DNA of 64,000 nucleotides from Shewanella putrefaciens (GTDB taxonomy: Bacteria > Pseudomonadota > Gammaproteobacteria > Enterobacterales > Shewanellaceae): the NCBI RefSeq assembly GCF_016406325.1, contig NZ_CP066370.1, positions 1,550,001 through 1,614,000 of the forward strand, given 5' to 3'. How positions within the stretch are numbered: the stretch's first letter is position 1; the number at the start of each line of letters is the position of its first letter. Both the position numbers and the translations under genes were made by a program. Positions 17,662-26,377 of the stretch are shown piece by piece. The notes below the pieces were generated by a model. That model searched no databases and was not told the DNA's origin. It saw nothing but the letters and a program-made list of their open reading frames with translations.

Positions 17662-19020
17662 TTAGAGTAGCACTAGGCTTAGAATATAAACGGTAATCAT
17701 GGCGGTGACGCCTTGAATTAGGGTTGCCATGGTTTGGGCTTTATAGGCTTGCTTAACGCTCATACGACTAAATTGAGTGACAACCCAGAAAAAGCTGTCA
17801 TTGGCGTGGGAAACCGTCATCGCACCTGCACCAATCGCCATGACCGTCAGTACTCGGCCCATCTCGCTGCCAAGACCAATATCGCCAAGCATAGGTGCAA
17901 CCAAGGCAGAAGTTGCCACTAACGCCACAGTAGATGAACCCTGCGCCGATTTCAGTGCCGCGGCGACGATAAAGGGCATAAAGATACCGACCCCAAGGGC
18001 TGATAGTGAAGTACCTAAAAAGTCACCAATAGGGGTAACTTTTAACACAGCACCAAAGGCGCCGCCGGCTCCCGTGATTAAAATAATCGGGGCTGCGGTG
18101 ACAAGTCCTTGGCTAATACGTTCGCTAAATTCACTGATTTTATTTTCGCTTTTTAATAGCGTTAAGGATAAAAACAGACCAATAAGCAGCGCATTAACGG
18201 GTTGACCGAGGAACACTAGCACATCAAACAGGGTTTCTTTGCCTAATGGTGCAGAAGGGAAGTTAGCAATAGAGCCTAAACAAATTAACAGGATAGGCAC
18301 AAAAATAGGTGCGAAGGCCTTTAGTGGACTAGGTAGCGCGCCATAGCTTTGTTTCAGTGATTCATAATCTTCTAATTGTGCTTTTAGCTCATCTGCGCCT
18401 TCACCATCTGGCTCAACGCCAGCAAAACGGTTTGCCCACCACATCCCTGCGAGTGATGCTACCGCTGCAACAAATAACCCGACGCCAATCACTAAGCCTA
18501 AATTTGATTCTAAGCCTAAGTTACCGGCTGCTGCGATAGGGCCTGGTGTCGGTGGGACAAAAGTGTGGGTTGCATATAAACCTGTGGCTAAGGCAACACT
18601 CATCGACACGCTTGAAACCTTCATACGGTTAGCCATCGATTGCTTTAACGCGTTTAAAATGACAAAACCCGAGTCACAAAAGACCGGAATCGACACCAGA
18701 TAACCGATAATCGACATGGTTAATGTCGGAAAGCGTTTACCTAATACTTTAATAACCACATCGGCCATGGTAATCGCCGCGCCGCTTTTTTCGAGAATAA
18801 TGCCAATAATTGTTCCTAAAACAATCACTAAGCCTATATAGCCTAAAATGTTACCAAAACCCGTCGTGATGGTTTTGGCGATTTCTCCGCTGGGTAATCC
18901 ATAGGCAAAAGCCGCAATAAAGGCCGCGAGGATTAAGGTTAAAAAGGGGTGTAATTTAAATTTTGAGGTCGCGATAACAATAAATGCGATCACGCCGATA
19001 AGAATAAGCACTAAGTTCAT
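17662..19020 (-). CDS. GntP-family permease, probably for glycerate
   Basis: A 452-residue inner-membrane symporter with about 12 hydrophobic segments. GntP-family features include TTGFGNILGYIGLVIVLGTI, ATHTFVPPTPGPIAAAGNLG, the helix LKSAQGSSTVALVATSALV and SHANDSFFWVVTQFS. The family carries gluconate and related sugar acids; the adjacent glycerate kinase points to D-glycerate here (inference). The 295-base upstream region contains a striking 12-bp inverted repeat that is a candidate operator. Confidence 0.9.
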   Translation of the reverse strand: MNLVLILIGVIAFIVIATSKFKLHPFLTLILAAFIAAFAYGLPSGEIAKTITTGFGNILGYIGLVIVLGTIIGIILEKSGAAITMADVVIKVLGKRFPTLTMSIIGYLVSIPVFCDSGFVILNALKQSMANRMKVSSVSMSVALATGLYATHTFVPPTPGPIAAAGNLGLESNLGLVIGVGLFVAAVASLAGMWWANRFAGVEPDGEGADELKAQLEDYESLKQSYGALPSPLKAFAPIFVPILLICLGSIANFPSAPLGKETLFDVLVFLGQPVNALLIGLFLSLTLLKSENKISEFSERISQGLVTAAPIILITGAGGAFGAVLKVTPIGDFLGTSLSALGVGIFMPFIVAAALKSAQGSSTVALVATSALVAPMLGDIGLGSEMGRVLTVMAIGAGAMTVSHANDSFFWVVTQFSRMSVKQAYKAQTMATLIQGVTAMITVYILSLVLL

Positions 19021-19186
19021 AGTTTGTCCCGTTCAGTTCTTGGCTGAGGTTTTGACTGATATTGTAGGGTGCATCTCTGATTTGGGCATGAGTCCAAATC
19101 CGGGGTGCTTTAAGGTCATCCTATTATTGTGCAGGCATATTTGAATAGCTTTGGTTAAACCCACGGAATTACCGAGTTATCCCGCC

Positions 19187-19214
19187 CCATTTTTGTGCGT
19201 GCGCACAAAAATGG
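19187..19214. promoter_or_regulatory. Candidate operator for the glycerate genes
   Basis: A perfect 12-bp inverted repeat CCATTTTTGTGC / GCACAAAAATGG with a 4-base centre, about 170 bases before the permease start codon and about 100 bases past the catalase-like stop. The TTTGTGC...GCACAAA core has the size and symmetry of a dimeric regulator site. Binding by the CdaR-type regulator encoded nearby is inference from position. It could instead be a terminator, but neither side has a T run. Confidence 0.5.
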
Positions 19215-19261
19215 TGGGATGAATATAAAGAGAACCGCTTAAATGTTGTCGCTTATGATTT

Positions 19262-19292
19262 AATCCCCATTGTCGTGCTAACAATGGGGATT
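19262..19292 (-). terminator. Hairpin after the catalase-like gene, probable terminator
   Basis: A perfect 12-bp stem AATCCCCATTGT / ACAATGGGGATT with a 7-base loop, directly downstream of the catalase-like stop. The T tract on the minus strand is weak. Confidence 0.5.
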
Positions 19293-19315
19293 AATGTGGG
19301 ATTGAGTGGCTGAGG

Positions 19316-20323
19316 TTATTGCCTGCGAATAAATGACTCAACATAAGCGGCAGTACGGGCATTGAGTATAGGATCGGCCGACGCGGTAATTCCCTTGGGT
19401 AATAACAGCGGGTTAAATATGCCTTTATCGCATTGCATCACTTGGGGATCGCTGTCTCTTTCACCATTAATTATCACTTGGCCGACCAACAAGCGCTGGC
19501 GAGTCTCAGGCCAGATCACGGTTGGGTCATTAATCTCATCGCCCGCTTCGGCAAGTTGAATATAGAGGTTCCATTGTGCTGGTTGGGTTTTAATGCGCTC
19601 GAGTAATTCAGCTTTTAAAAAATCATCACTGAGATCCGAAAGCTCTTTGGCACTGAGGGCGGCAGTACCTGCCACGGGTTCAAAAATCCACTTACCCGCG
19701 ACCGTTTCACCTTGTTGAGCACCATCTTTTTGCGCGCTAAACAGAAAACTGTTTACACCAAAATAACGGCTATTGGCAAAACTTGGGCTGGGTGGCAATT
19801 GTTTTAAATAGTCGAAAAAGGCTTTAGCATCGGGCTGATTATCGATAAGCCACTGCCGACCTTCGGCGCCTTGTTTCACCTTGGTCTGAAAGGTAAAAAA
19901 ATCCTCAAGATTACTGGCAAAAAACACTGGGACGTTAGTCGTCACAAAATTGAGATTTTCCTTTTCACCATCAATTTTGAGGGAAAGAAAGCGTCCAGGA
20001 GTTTTATCGGAAATCTGTGGATTTGTTCCTCCAAGGGAAAAGCGTGCGGTAACTTTAATCGCCTCTTGCTGAAAGAAAGGAATATCTAAGGTTTTTTGCA
20101 ATTGTGGATCTGGCTTAAAAGTGCCTGATGTACAAAATCCTTTCGCATGATTACGCAGCTTTACTGCTTTTCCCGCCGCTCGACTGGCGGCATCGGGTGT
20201 ACCATTGACGGCATCGACTAATTCAGGAATGGTTTTTTCAGCAGCACTGAGTATCGGTGAAATCAAGGTAAAACCTGCAATAATGCTCGCTTTGACAAGT
20301 AACGTGAGTGAGTTCGGGTTCAT
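19316..20323 (-). CDS. Secreted catalase-related peroxidase (SrpA type)
   Basis: A 335-residue protein with a Sec signal peptide (hydrophobic segment ending ISPILSAAEK) and a minimal catalase fold. The distal heme His lies in LRNHAKGFCTSGTF, matching the catalase R-x-x-H-A-x-G pattern. An RTAAY motif near the C terminus is the likely proximal heme-ligand Tyr. FFASNLEDFFTFQ is the usual distal Asn region. Small periplasmic relatives usually act as peroxidases with organic donors rather than as efficient catalases. AAGGA spaced six bases ahead picks the ATG at 20323. It sits inside the glycerate gene set; co-regulation is possible but unproven. Confidence 0.82.
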   Translation of the reverse strand: MNPNSLTLLVKASIIAGFTLISPILSAAEKTIPELVDAVNGTPDAASRAAGKAVKLRNHAKGFCTSGTFKPDPQLQKTLDIPFFQQEAIKVTARFSLGGTNPQISDKTPGRFLSLKIDGEKENLNFVTTNVPVFFASNLEDFFTFQTKVKQGAEGRQWLIDNQPDAKAFFDYLKQLPPSPSFANSRYFGVNSFLFSAQKDGAQQGETVAGKWIFEPVAGTAALSAKELSDLSDDFLKAELLERIKTQPAQWNLYIQLAEAGDEINDPTVIWPETRQRLLVGQVIINGERDSDPQVMQCDKGIFNPLLLPKGITASADPILNARTAAYVESFIRRQ

Positions 20324-20447
20324 GGTCATTCCTTTCTATAAATTGAGTCCGGATAGCTCTGACCCAATAAGAAAGGAAATACGGTATAAATCTTTCAATC
20401 GCCCCATTATTTTTACTTACAGGCTTAGCCTATTTTAGTTTTACGGA

Positions 20448-21689
20448 TTACCCCGTGTTTTTTGAAGAATCAATAAGCTGCCCGAGATACAGGCTTAGCA
20501 ATCCATGTAAGGATTGAATATCGGCTTGGGTGATTTGTTGAATTTTATCGAGGCGATACCTTAGGGTATTACGGTGAATAAATAAGGTGTTAGCACATTG
20601 CTGGGCATCACCGAAGTGGGTGATATAGGCGGCTAAGGTTTTACGTAATTGACCGTTTTTATCCGCTTTTGCAAGTTGTTGATAAGGCATTGCCAGTGCT
20701 TGGCCACGCCAGTCATATTTAAGCCCTGAAAGCAGTACTTGCAGTGAATAATCTTCGAACAGGTATTTATTCCCTTCTGGGTTGAGTTGTTTACCCTGTG
20801 CTAAGGTTTCCAATGCCGTTTGATAGGAGCGTGCAATACCGCCGTTTTCGGGAAAAAAGTGGCCTAGGGCGATTTTAAAATTAAGGTTCATCTGCGCGGG
20901 TAAGCGCTGGAGCAATCGATCTATACGTTGATTCTCAAGCTCTGGATCCCACTGTTTTCCATCTAAAAAAGCGGGTTTTAAAATCACAAGCTGCGACATG
21001 GAGGTCATAGCTATTAAGTTGCCACGATCGGGGTATTGCAGTAAATACAACACTTGCTTAAGGGTTTCACCGACCCTGTGGTTACGATCATCAGTAGCAT
21101 TCACTTGAAGGGTATCCGCTAAGTCAATGGCAAGGGGATCTGAGGGCCGTTTCGGTATTTTTATTGGCGTACTTTTCTCACTGATCTCTATGATAGCCGC
21201 GACTCTTGGCATACTCATATCAATATCAAGTTGTTTTGCCCAGCGATGTAACTGCCTATCATCGGTTTCTGCTTTGATAAGCTGCAGGATAAACTCTTCT
21301 CTTTGGCGATTTTCCCATTGCAGTTTATCTTGCAGGTTGGCTTGCTCAACAATCATTTCGGCGGTCATTTTGAGTAATTCGCCGTAATGGGTTAGCTCGT
21401 TAGGATCGCCTGTTATACCGACAACACCTATAATTTGTCCTTGATAATGCAAAGGTAAATTGATACCGGGTTTGACACCATGCAGACTTGCTGCGACCTC
21501 TTGGCTTATCTCGACATTGCGATTTTGGGCAATTGCCAATAGTGCACCTTCGTGGATGGAACCTATTCGCTTAGGATCCCCTGAGCCTAATATCATCCCT
21601 TGGCCATTCATCACATTGATATTGTGACCAATGATTTTCATGGTGCGACTGACAATTTGTTTGGCTATGGCTGAATCGAGAAGATACAT
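20448..21689 (-). CDS. CdaR/SdaR-type regulator of sugar-acid use
   Basis: A 413-residue regulator. Residues 1-135 form the putative sugar-diacid recognition domain (LLDSAIAKQIVSRTMKIIGH, VMNGQGMILGSGDPKRIG, then PLHYQGQIIGVVGITGDP). The C-terminal PucR-type HTH reads DAQQCANTLFIHRNTLRYRL. The family activates sugar-diacid or glycerate genes; the glycerate kinase and permease lie immediately downstream on the same strand, so they are the expected targets. CdaR is the E. coli name; the Shewanella regulator has been described as a glycerate regulator (recollection). It ends 118 bases before the catalase-like gene. Confidence 0.87.
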   Translation of the reverse strand: MYLLDSAIAKQIVSRTMKIIGHNINVMNGQGMILGSGDPKRIGSIHEGALLAIAQNRNVEISQEVAASLHGVKPGINLPLHYQGQIIGVVGITGDPNELTHYGELLKMTAEMIVEQANLQDKLQWENRQREEFILQLIKAETDDRQLHRWAKQLDIDMSMPRVAAIIEISEKSTPIKIPKRPSDPLAIDLADTLQVNATDDRNHRVGETLKQVLYLLQYPDRGNLIAMTSMSQLVILKPAFLDGKQWDPELENQRIDRLLQRLPAQMNLNFKIALGHFFPENGGIARSYQTALETLAQGKQLNPEGNKYLFEDYSLQVLLSGLKYDWRGQALAMPYQQLAKADKNGQLRKTLAAYITHFGDAQQCANTLFIHRNTLRYRLDKIQQITQADIQSLHGLLSLYLGQLIDSSKNTG

Positions 21690-21697
21690 AAAAGGGC

Positions 21698-22417
21698 CTA
21701 GTCTTGCTGCTGTAATAGGGATAAAACACGTGCTCTTAATCTCGGTAACTGATCTGTTTCAAACTCAGGATGTTGCTTAAGCCAACGGTTATTACGTGGG
21801 CTAGGGTGAGGTAACACAATATACGTTGGCCAACATTGTTGCCATTGCTCAGTTGCTTGCGTCACTGTGATAGACTTTTGTTTGAGTTTGCGAGGTGTGT
21901 GCGTTGCCGTATCTAGTCTATCCAGTGGCGTGGTAGATTCGGTAAAAAGTTCGCGGGGAAGATGATAATCGATGGCATATTGCCCTAGGATCACTATCAG
22001 CTCAATTTGTGGCATTAATGCTAATAATTGAGGATGCCAAGTGGCGGCGCATTCGGGGCGGGGTGGTTTATCACCTTGCTTCTTACCGTTTCTTTCAATA
22101 CTGCCAGGGAAACAAAATCCCATAGGAATGATGGCAAAAAGGGCTGGATTGTAAAATTGCTCCCGAGTGACATTTAACCAAGAGCGTAGCCGCTCACCGC
22201 TAGCATCGTCGAACGGGATGCCTTTATCGTGGGTTTTAATCCCCGGTGCTTGGCCTGCAATTAAAATTCGCGCTTGGCGACTTGCTTGTAATATGGGTTT
22301 AGCTGCTAAGGGCAAATGGGCTTGGCACTGATTGCATGCCCTTATCTTTGCTAATAAAGATGTCATGGATGCTGAACTTGGCATACTTGTACATGCACCT
22401 TGAGAGGCTATTTTCAT
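21698..22417 (-). CDS. Uracil-DNA glycosylase superfamily protein
   Basis: A 239-residue protein of the uracil-DNA glycosylase fold. The first catalytic-site motif is ARILIAGQAPGIKTH; the later VILGQYAIDYHL strand and LPHPSPRNNRWLKQ loop form the usual uracil-pocket and DNA-intercalating elements. A CNQC pair at the N terminus plus later Cys residues are reminiscent of iron-sulfur family 4/5 enzymes, but the standard four-Cys spacing is not obvious. The start overlaps the stop of the preceding membrane-protein gene as TAATG, which decides the ATG at 22417 and implies translational coupling. Activity and lesion preference are unknown. Confidence 0.75.
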   Translation of the reverse strand: MKIASQGACTSMPSSASMTSLLAKIRACNQCQAHLPLAAKPILQASRQARILIAGQAPGIKTHDKGIPFDDASGERLRSWLNVTREQFYNPALFAIIPMGFCFPGSIERNGKKQGDKPPRPECAATWHPQLLALMPQIELIVILGQYAIDYHLPRELFTESTTPLDRLDTATHTPRKLKQKSITVTQATEQWQQCWPTYIVLPHPSPRNNRWLKQHPEFETDQLPRLRARVLSLLQQQD

Positions 22418-23022
22418 TAGTGTTGCAGCATAATAACTGTTTGATAGAGCCAATAAATCAATAGTGTGTAACCTAGTGCTAAACCAAGATAGCTTAAGAG
22501 TTTAGGCATTTTACTTGGCGTAGATGCAAGGCAAATATGGGCAACGACAAGCGTAAAAAAACACAAAGGCGGGATTAAATAACTTAATAAAAAGAGAATG
22601 AGTGCGCCGATACTTAAAATCCAGTCAGCATTGCGGTTGGTGACTTTATCAATTTTATTCAGTTGTAATGGCAGTAATATTAAGCCCGTGCCAACACAAA
22701 TAATGCCAAAGTTAAGGGCAAAGTCGCTCCATCCTCGATGATCATAAAGGGCCAGTACTAGGCTAATAATGGGGATAAGCGATGCGCTTAAGACATGACC
22801 ATAGGTAAAACGCTTGCTACGATACTTACCAGCCCAAAAGAATAACCCCTGTAAAAATAAGTTAAGTAAGGTAAAACCACCTAATCCTAAAATGATAAAA
22901 ATACTGGCAATACCGCCAGAGGCGTCAAAGGCTGAAGCGGGTAAGGGTAGCAGGCTTAGGCACAATAACGTGAGCAATGATGACAACCATTGATGTGGGA
23001 AGATGGAAGACTTAATTTGCAT
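22417..23022 (-). CDS. Polytopic membrane protein of unknown function
   Basis: A 201-residue protein with an N-terminal signal-like segment (WLSSLLTLLCLSLLPLPASA) and about five further hydrophobic helices separated by short basic loops (WAGKYRSKRFTYGH, NKIDKVTNRNADW). I recognise no family. It shares a TAATG junction with the downstream glycosylase-like gene, forming a two-gene unit just beyond the mtrB terminator. Confidence 0.6.
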   Translation of the reverse strand: MQIKSSIFPHQWLSSLLTLLCLSLLPLPASAFDASGGIASIFIILGLGGFTLLNLFLQGLFFWAGKYRSKRFTYGHVLSASLIPIISLVLALYDHRGWSDFALNFGIICVGTGLILLPLQLNKIDKVTNRNADWILSIGALILFLLSYLIPPLCFFTLVVAHICLASTPSKMPKLLSYLGLALGYTLLIYWLYQTVIMLQH

Positions 23023-23160
23023 GGGCTCAAACGATTAACCAAAAGATTGAATTAAGATCCGCTAAAGTGAGCTAAAACTCAAGAAATATGGTTTTTATCA
23101 ACGGACTTTCACTCCAGAGTCTGATCTTATTCAAGATTTTTGCTTGTCGTAGCGCTTAAA

Positions 23161-23187
23161 CAAAAGCCCGCAAAATGCGGGCTTTTG
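23161..23187 (-). terminator. Terminator of the mtrCAB operon
   Basis: A perfect stem CAAAAGCCCGCA / TGCGGGCTTTTG lies 20 bases past the mtrB stop; the T-rich arm serves the minus strand. Confidence 0.9.
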
Positions 23188-23206
23188 GATTTAAACATAT
23201 TGAGCG

Positions 23207-25294
23207 TTAGAGTTTGTAGCTCATGCTTAGCATGATCATCTGTGCCGTGTAGTCATGGCTATTGCTGCCAAAGCCTACGACGTTCCAAATGCCATCAACA
23301 GCGATATCATTCGCGGCGTCATTATCTTTATAGTTCTCAACTTTATAATCTAAGCGCCAAGCCATTTTCTCGGTCGCTTGATATTGAGCATATAAATTAA
23401 TGTTATGTACTTTGGCAAAATAATCACCATAGTCGCCAGTGATACCTTGTCTTACTTGAGTGTTACTGTCGGAGTTTGAATAAGTGTAATCCAATCCCAT
23501 ACGTAGCTTGTTCTCAAGTAAATTGTTGTAACTAATGCCAGCACCAACGACATCAACCTTATCTTCGATATAGCCTGTCCAAGTTGGATTGCTGTAATTG
23601 CTGCTGCCCGCTTGTTCAGATTCGATGATTTGGTAGTTGTAGAACGCCGTTGCCAGTAAGTCAGTGGTGATCATATAACTGATATTGGCATCATAACTGG
23701 TGTCTTTTGACTCCGTTAAACCAATTACTGTGTCGGTATAATCATCAAGCGCATAACGGGCACCAACATCAATGGTTAGACTATCGATAGGCGTGTGGGT
23801 GATACGTGCTTCTACTTGGGTTCTGTCACGGTCAGCCAAATTATACTTACGTAACAGGCTGTTGGTTTCAGAAGATGTCCATTCGGAGGCTTGATACTGC
23901 GAGCCATCACGTTGGCCATAGCTGCCTTTTACCCACATGTCCCACATCTCAAAGCTATTGACTCTAAAACGTGCCCAAACGGTATTCTCATCCGTGGTCT
24001 CACGGTCTTGATAATTACGTTCGTCACGTTTGAAGTCATAACCGCCATCAAGCTTCATGCCTTGGGTAATACGGTAATCTGCCGCCACTTTAAAGCGTTG
24101 GCTACGATTATCGTAAGGTGTGTTATAAGCCACTTTACCGTTGACATTATTGATGCTGATCTGCGTCCATTCTTCAATCTGGGTATTATTATCGCGGTCG
24201 TGGTAGTCGTAACTGCCGCTTAAGCGCAAGGAGTTAGTGACTTTACTCACTAACTTCAAGTTCATACCGAGAAGATCAACTTTGGCATCAACCGCTTCGG
24301 TCGGGATCTGAAAACCATAACCAGACGTTACTAGCGCTTGATCTTGGCTCATTTGTCCCGCAAGAAGACGGCCAGATACCACATTGGTATTGTCATTATA
24401 TTGACCCATCAATGACACAGTATGTGACTGGTTATCAGGATCAAGGGCTATCGATCCTTTGGTTTGAGCACCAAAAGTGGGGTTGAAAGCACTGTCAAAA
24501 TTTAACTGGTTGTACTCATTTTTGAAAATAGAACCATTATAGTTAAGTGCAGTAAACCAACGATCACCCTTAAGCTTAATACCCGCTTCAATGGTGTCTG
24601 TGGTGTAATCCACAGGCTCTGCTAACATCATGGATTGGTTAAAGAAACTACCAGATGCTTGTTTTAATCCGGTTTTTTCTTCACGCATGTAGTTCACATA
24701 GGTGCTCCACAGCGATTCGCCTTGATACGCAAAACCCAACCCCATACGTTCACGTTTGAGTGACAGTTCGAGTGAGTTCAGATTATCCATCAATAACGGC
24801 ATTTGGCTGCTAGAACCAGCAGTAATCCAATTGCTTGGCAATGTTAAGTTATTTCCACCAATACCTGAGTAAGGTGTTAAGGCGTTATTGGTGTCGTAAG
24901 TCGCAATTTGGCGGTAATTAACATTAACATTGTACTGGCCAAGTTTGCCCGCATTAACGTCTAAACGCCCGCCATCCATGCCTAACTGGTAGGCATCAAT
25001 GTTGGCGCGATAACCTTTTTCACCACTGTAGGCTAAGTCAGCGTCAAATTTGCCTGCGACTTCATTTGAGGTGCCAAAAGCATTAGCCGAGCGAATATCA
25101 TCCTCGCTGTTATAACCAACGCCCACACCCACAGTACCAGATACGCCCGTTTCAACGATGCAGCCCTTACAGCTCCATGCTGAAAGTTTGACCTTTTCAG
25201 TGTTGGCATTAGCAATGCCATAACCATCAGCAGCAACGGCAAACCCGGTATTTGCTAATAACGCCAGAGTGATCAAATTGAGTTTAAATTTCAT
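23207..25294 (-). CDS. mtrB: MtrB outer-membrane porin of the Mtr electron conduit
   Basis: A 695-residue outer-membrane beta-barrel. A signal peptide (cleavage after AVAA) precedes the characteristic CKGC pair at residues 42 and 45, known to matter for MtrB function. The rest is a long run of amphipathic beta-strands rich in aromatic girdle residues, ending in the aromatic C-terminal strand IMLSMSYKL needed for barrel assembly. MtrB sheathes MtrA so that electrons can cross the outer membrane to MtrC. It starts 12 bases after mtrA, as last gene of the mtrCAB unit, and is followed by a strong terminator. Confidence 0.97.
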   Translation of the reverse strand: MKFKLNLITLALLANTGFAVAADGYGIANANTEKVKLSAWSCKGCIVETGVSGTVGVGVGYNSEDDIRSANAFGTSNEVAGKFDADLAYSGEKGYRANIDAYQLGMDGGRLDVNAGKLGQYNVNVNYRQIATYDTNNALTPYSGIGGNNLTLPSNWITAGSSSQMPLLMDNLNSLELSLKRERMGLGFAYQGESLWSTYVNYMREEKTGLKQASGSFFNQSMMLAEPVDYTTDTIEAGIKLKGDRWFTALNYNGSIFKNEYNQLNFDSAFNPTFGAQTKGSIALDPDNQSHTVSLMGQYNDNTNVVSGRLLAGQMSQDQALVTSGYGFQIPTEAVDAKVDLLGMNLKLVSKVTNSLRLSGSYDYHDRDNNTQIEEWTQISINNVNGKVAYNTPYDNRSQRFKVAADYRITQGMKLDGGYDFKRDERNYQDRETTDENTVWARFRVNSFEMWDMWVKGSYGQRDGSQYQASEWTSSETNSLLRKYNLADRDRTQVEARITHTPIDSLTIDVGARYALDDYTDTVIGLTESKDTSYDANISYMITTDLLATAFYNYQIIESEQAGSSNYSNPTWTGYIEDKVDVVGAGISYNNLLENKLRMGLDYTYSNSDSNTQVRQGITGDYGDYFAKVHNINLYAQYQATEKMAWRLDYKVENYKDNDAANDIAVDGIWNVVGFGSNSHDYTAQMIMLSMSYKL

Positions 25295-25306
25295 TTTCTC
25301 TTCTCC

Positions 25307-26308
25307 TTAGCGCTGTAATAGCTTGCCAGATGGATGGTTTGAACCATGAACCTGACTATGGCAATTTAAGCAGCTTCTTCCACCCGTAAAGGCATTATCA
25401 CCCACGTTTGAGCCTAAACCAGTGTTTCCTAAATATGGATTACTGGCGTGGCCGTCGCTGGCATGACATTGCTGACACAACTGAGGTGCGCGGGTTTTTA
25501 GCATGGCATCATTCACACTACCGTGAGGATTGTGGCAAGTGACGCAATTTTCAGTAACGGGTGCATGCTCCCAAAGTTTTGGGCCGCGTTTTTCAGCGTG
25601 ACAGGCATAACAGGTTTCGTTGACGCTAGGCTTATTAAGATCGGAATCCGTCATGCTCCCATGGGGATTATGACAATCGCTACAGGTCATTTGAGCCCAT
25701 TTTAATGGATGACTTGAGCGTTTATTCATATCTGCTTTTTGCTTGGTATGGCAGCTAGTACACACTTCCATCTCAGTGTTTTTTGATAACACAGGATCTT
25801 TGGCTACGTGAACTTGGTGACAAGAGGCACAGGCAACATCGGCATTGTCATGGTGACCACCATTCCAAGACATACGTTTGTCATCTTGGTGACAGCCCAT
25901 ACAGACACTGTTTTGTTTGTCGGCACTTAAGGTGGATTGCTTACCGAAAGTGATCATCGGTTCATTGCCACCTTTATTGTGATTCCCCATTGGACCATGA
26001 CAGGCTTCACATTGTAGGCCAGCCATTGGGCTCTTAGAGGAATCAATCGCACCATGAACACCTTTGAAGAGGTCCATGACTTTTTCAGACTTTTTGTGAC
26101 ACATTAAACAAGAATCCGCCCCTTTAGGAGAATAACTCCCTTCAGCGAACTTTTTATCTAAGGTGGCTTCGACTTCCTTTGGCGTCATTTTTTCATCCCA
26201 CTTCGAGGCATGAGCACTCGGAGCAAGACACAATGACATGACTACCGACATCGCCAAAGAAATGGCAAGTGTAGGTAGTAACTTTTTCATTCTTAAGTTG
26301 TTCTTCAT
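25307..26308 (-). CDS. mtrA: MtrA periplasmic decaheme cytochrome c
   Basis: A 333-residue c-type cytochrome with a Sec signal peptide (ending APSAHASK) and ten CXXCH heme sites: CLMCH, CEACH, CMGCH, CASCH, CTSCH, CSDCH, CYACH, CVTCH, CQQCH and CLNCH. It takes electrons from periplasmic and inner-membrane donors and passes them through the MtrB barrel to MtrC. Much of the sequence agrees with my recollection of the S. oneidensis protein. The ATG at 26308 is preceded by GGAAG; an upstream in-frame start would only lengthen the signal peptide. The 69-base gap to mtrC holds a GC-rich hairpin. Confidence 0.97.
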   Translation of the reverse strand: MKNNLRMKKLLPTLAISLAMSVVMSLCLAPSAHASKWDEKMTPKEVEATLDKKFAEGSYSPKGADSCLMCHKKSEKVMDLFKGVHGAIDSSKSPMAGLQCEACHGPMGNHNKGGNEPMITFGKQSTLSADKQNSVCMGCHQDDKRMSWNGGHHDNADVACASCHQVHVAKDPVLSKNTEMEVCTSCHTKQKADMNKRSSHPLKWAQMTCSDCHNPHGSMTDSDLNKPSVNETCYACHAEKRGPKLWEHAPVTENCVTCHNPHGSVNDAMLKTRAPQLCQQCHASDGHASNPYLGNTGLGSNVGDNAFTGGRSCLNCHSQVHGSNHPSGKLLQR

Positions 26309-26346
26309 AATAGGCTTCCCAATTTGTCCCAACAAATTTCAAGAAA

Positions 26347-26365
26347 GGGGGAGTTAGACTCCCCC
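26347..26365 (-). promoter_or_regulatory. GC-rich hairpin between mtrC and mtrA
   Basis: A perfect 8-bp stem GGGGGAGT / ACTCCCCC with a 3-base loop lies about 12 bases past the mtrC stop and 40 bases before the mtrA start. On the minus strand it is followed by TTTCTT, so it could act as a partial terminator, an mRNA-stability element or a processing site inside the operon. Confidence 0.55.
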
Positions 26366-26377
26366 CGCTTGGGCAAA

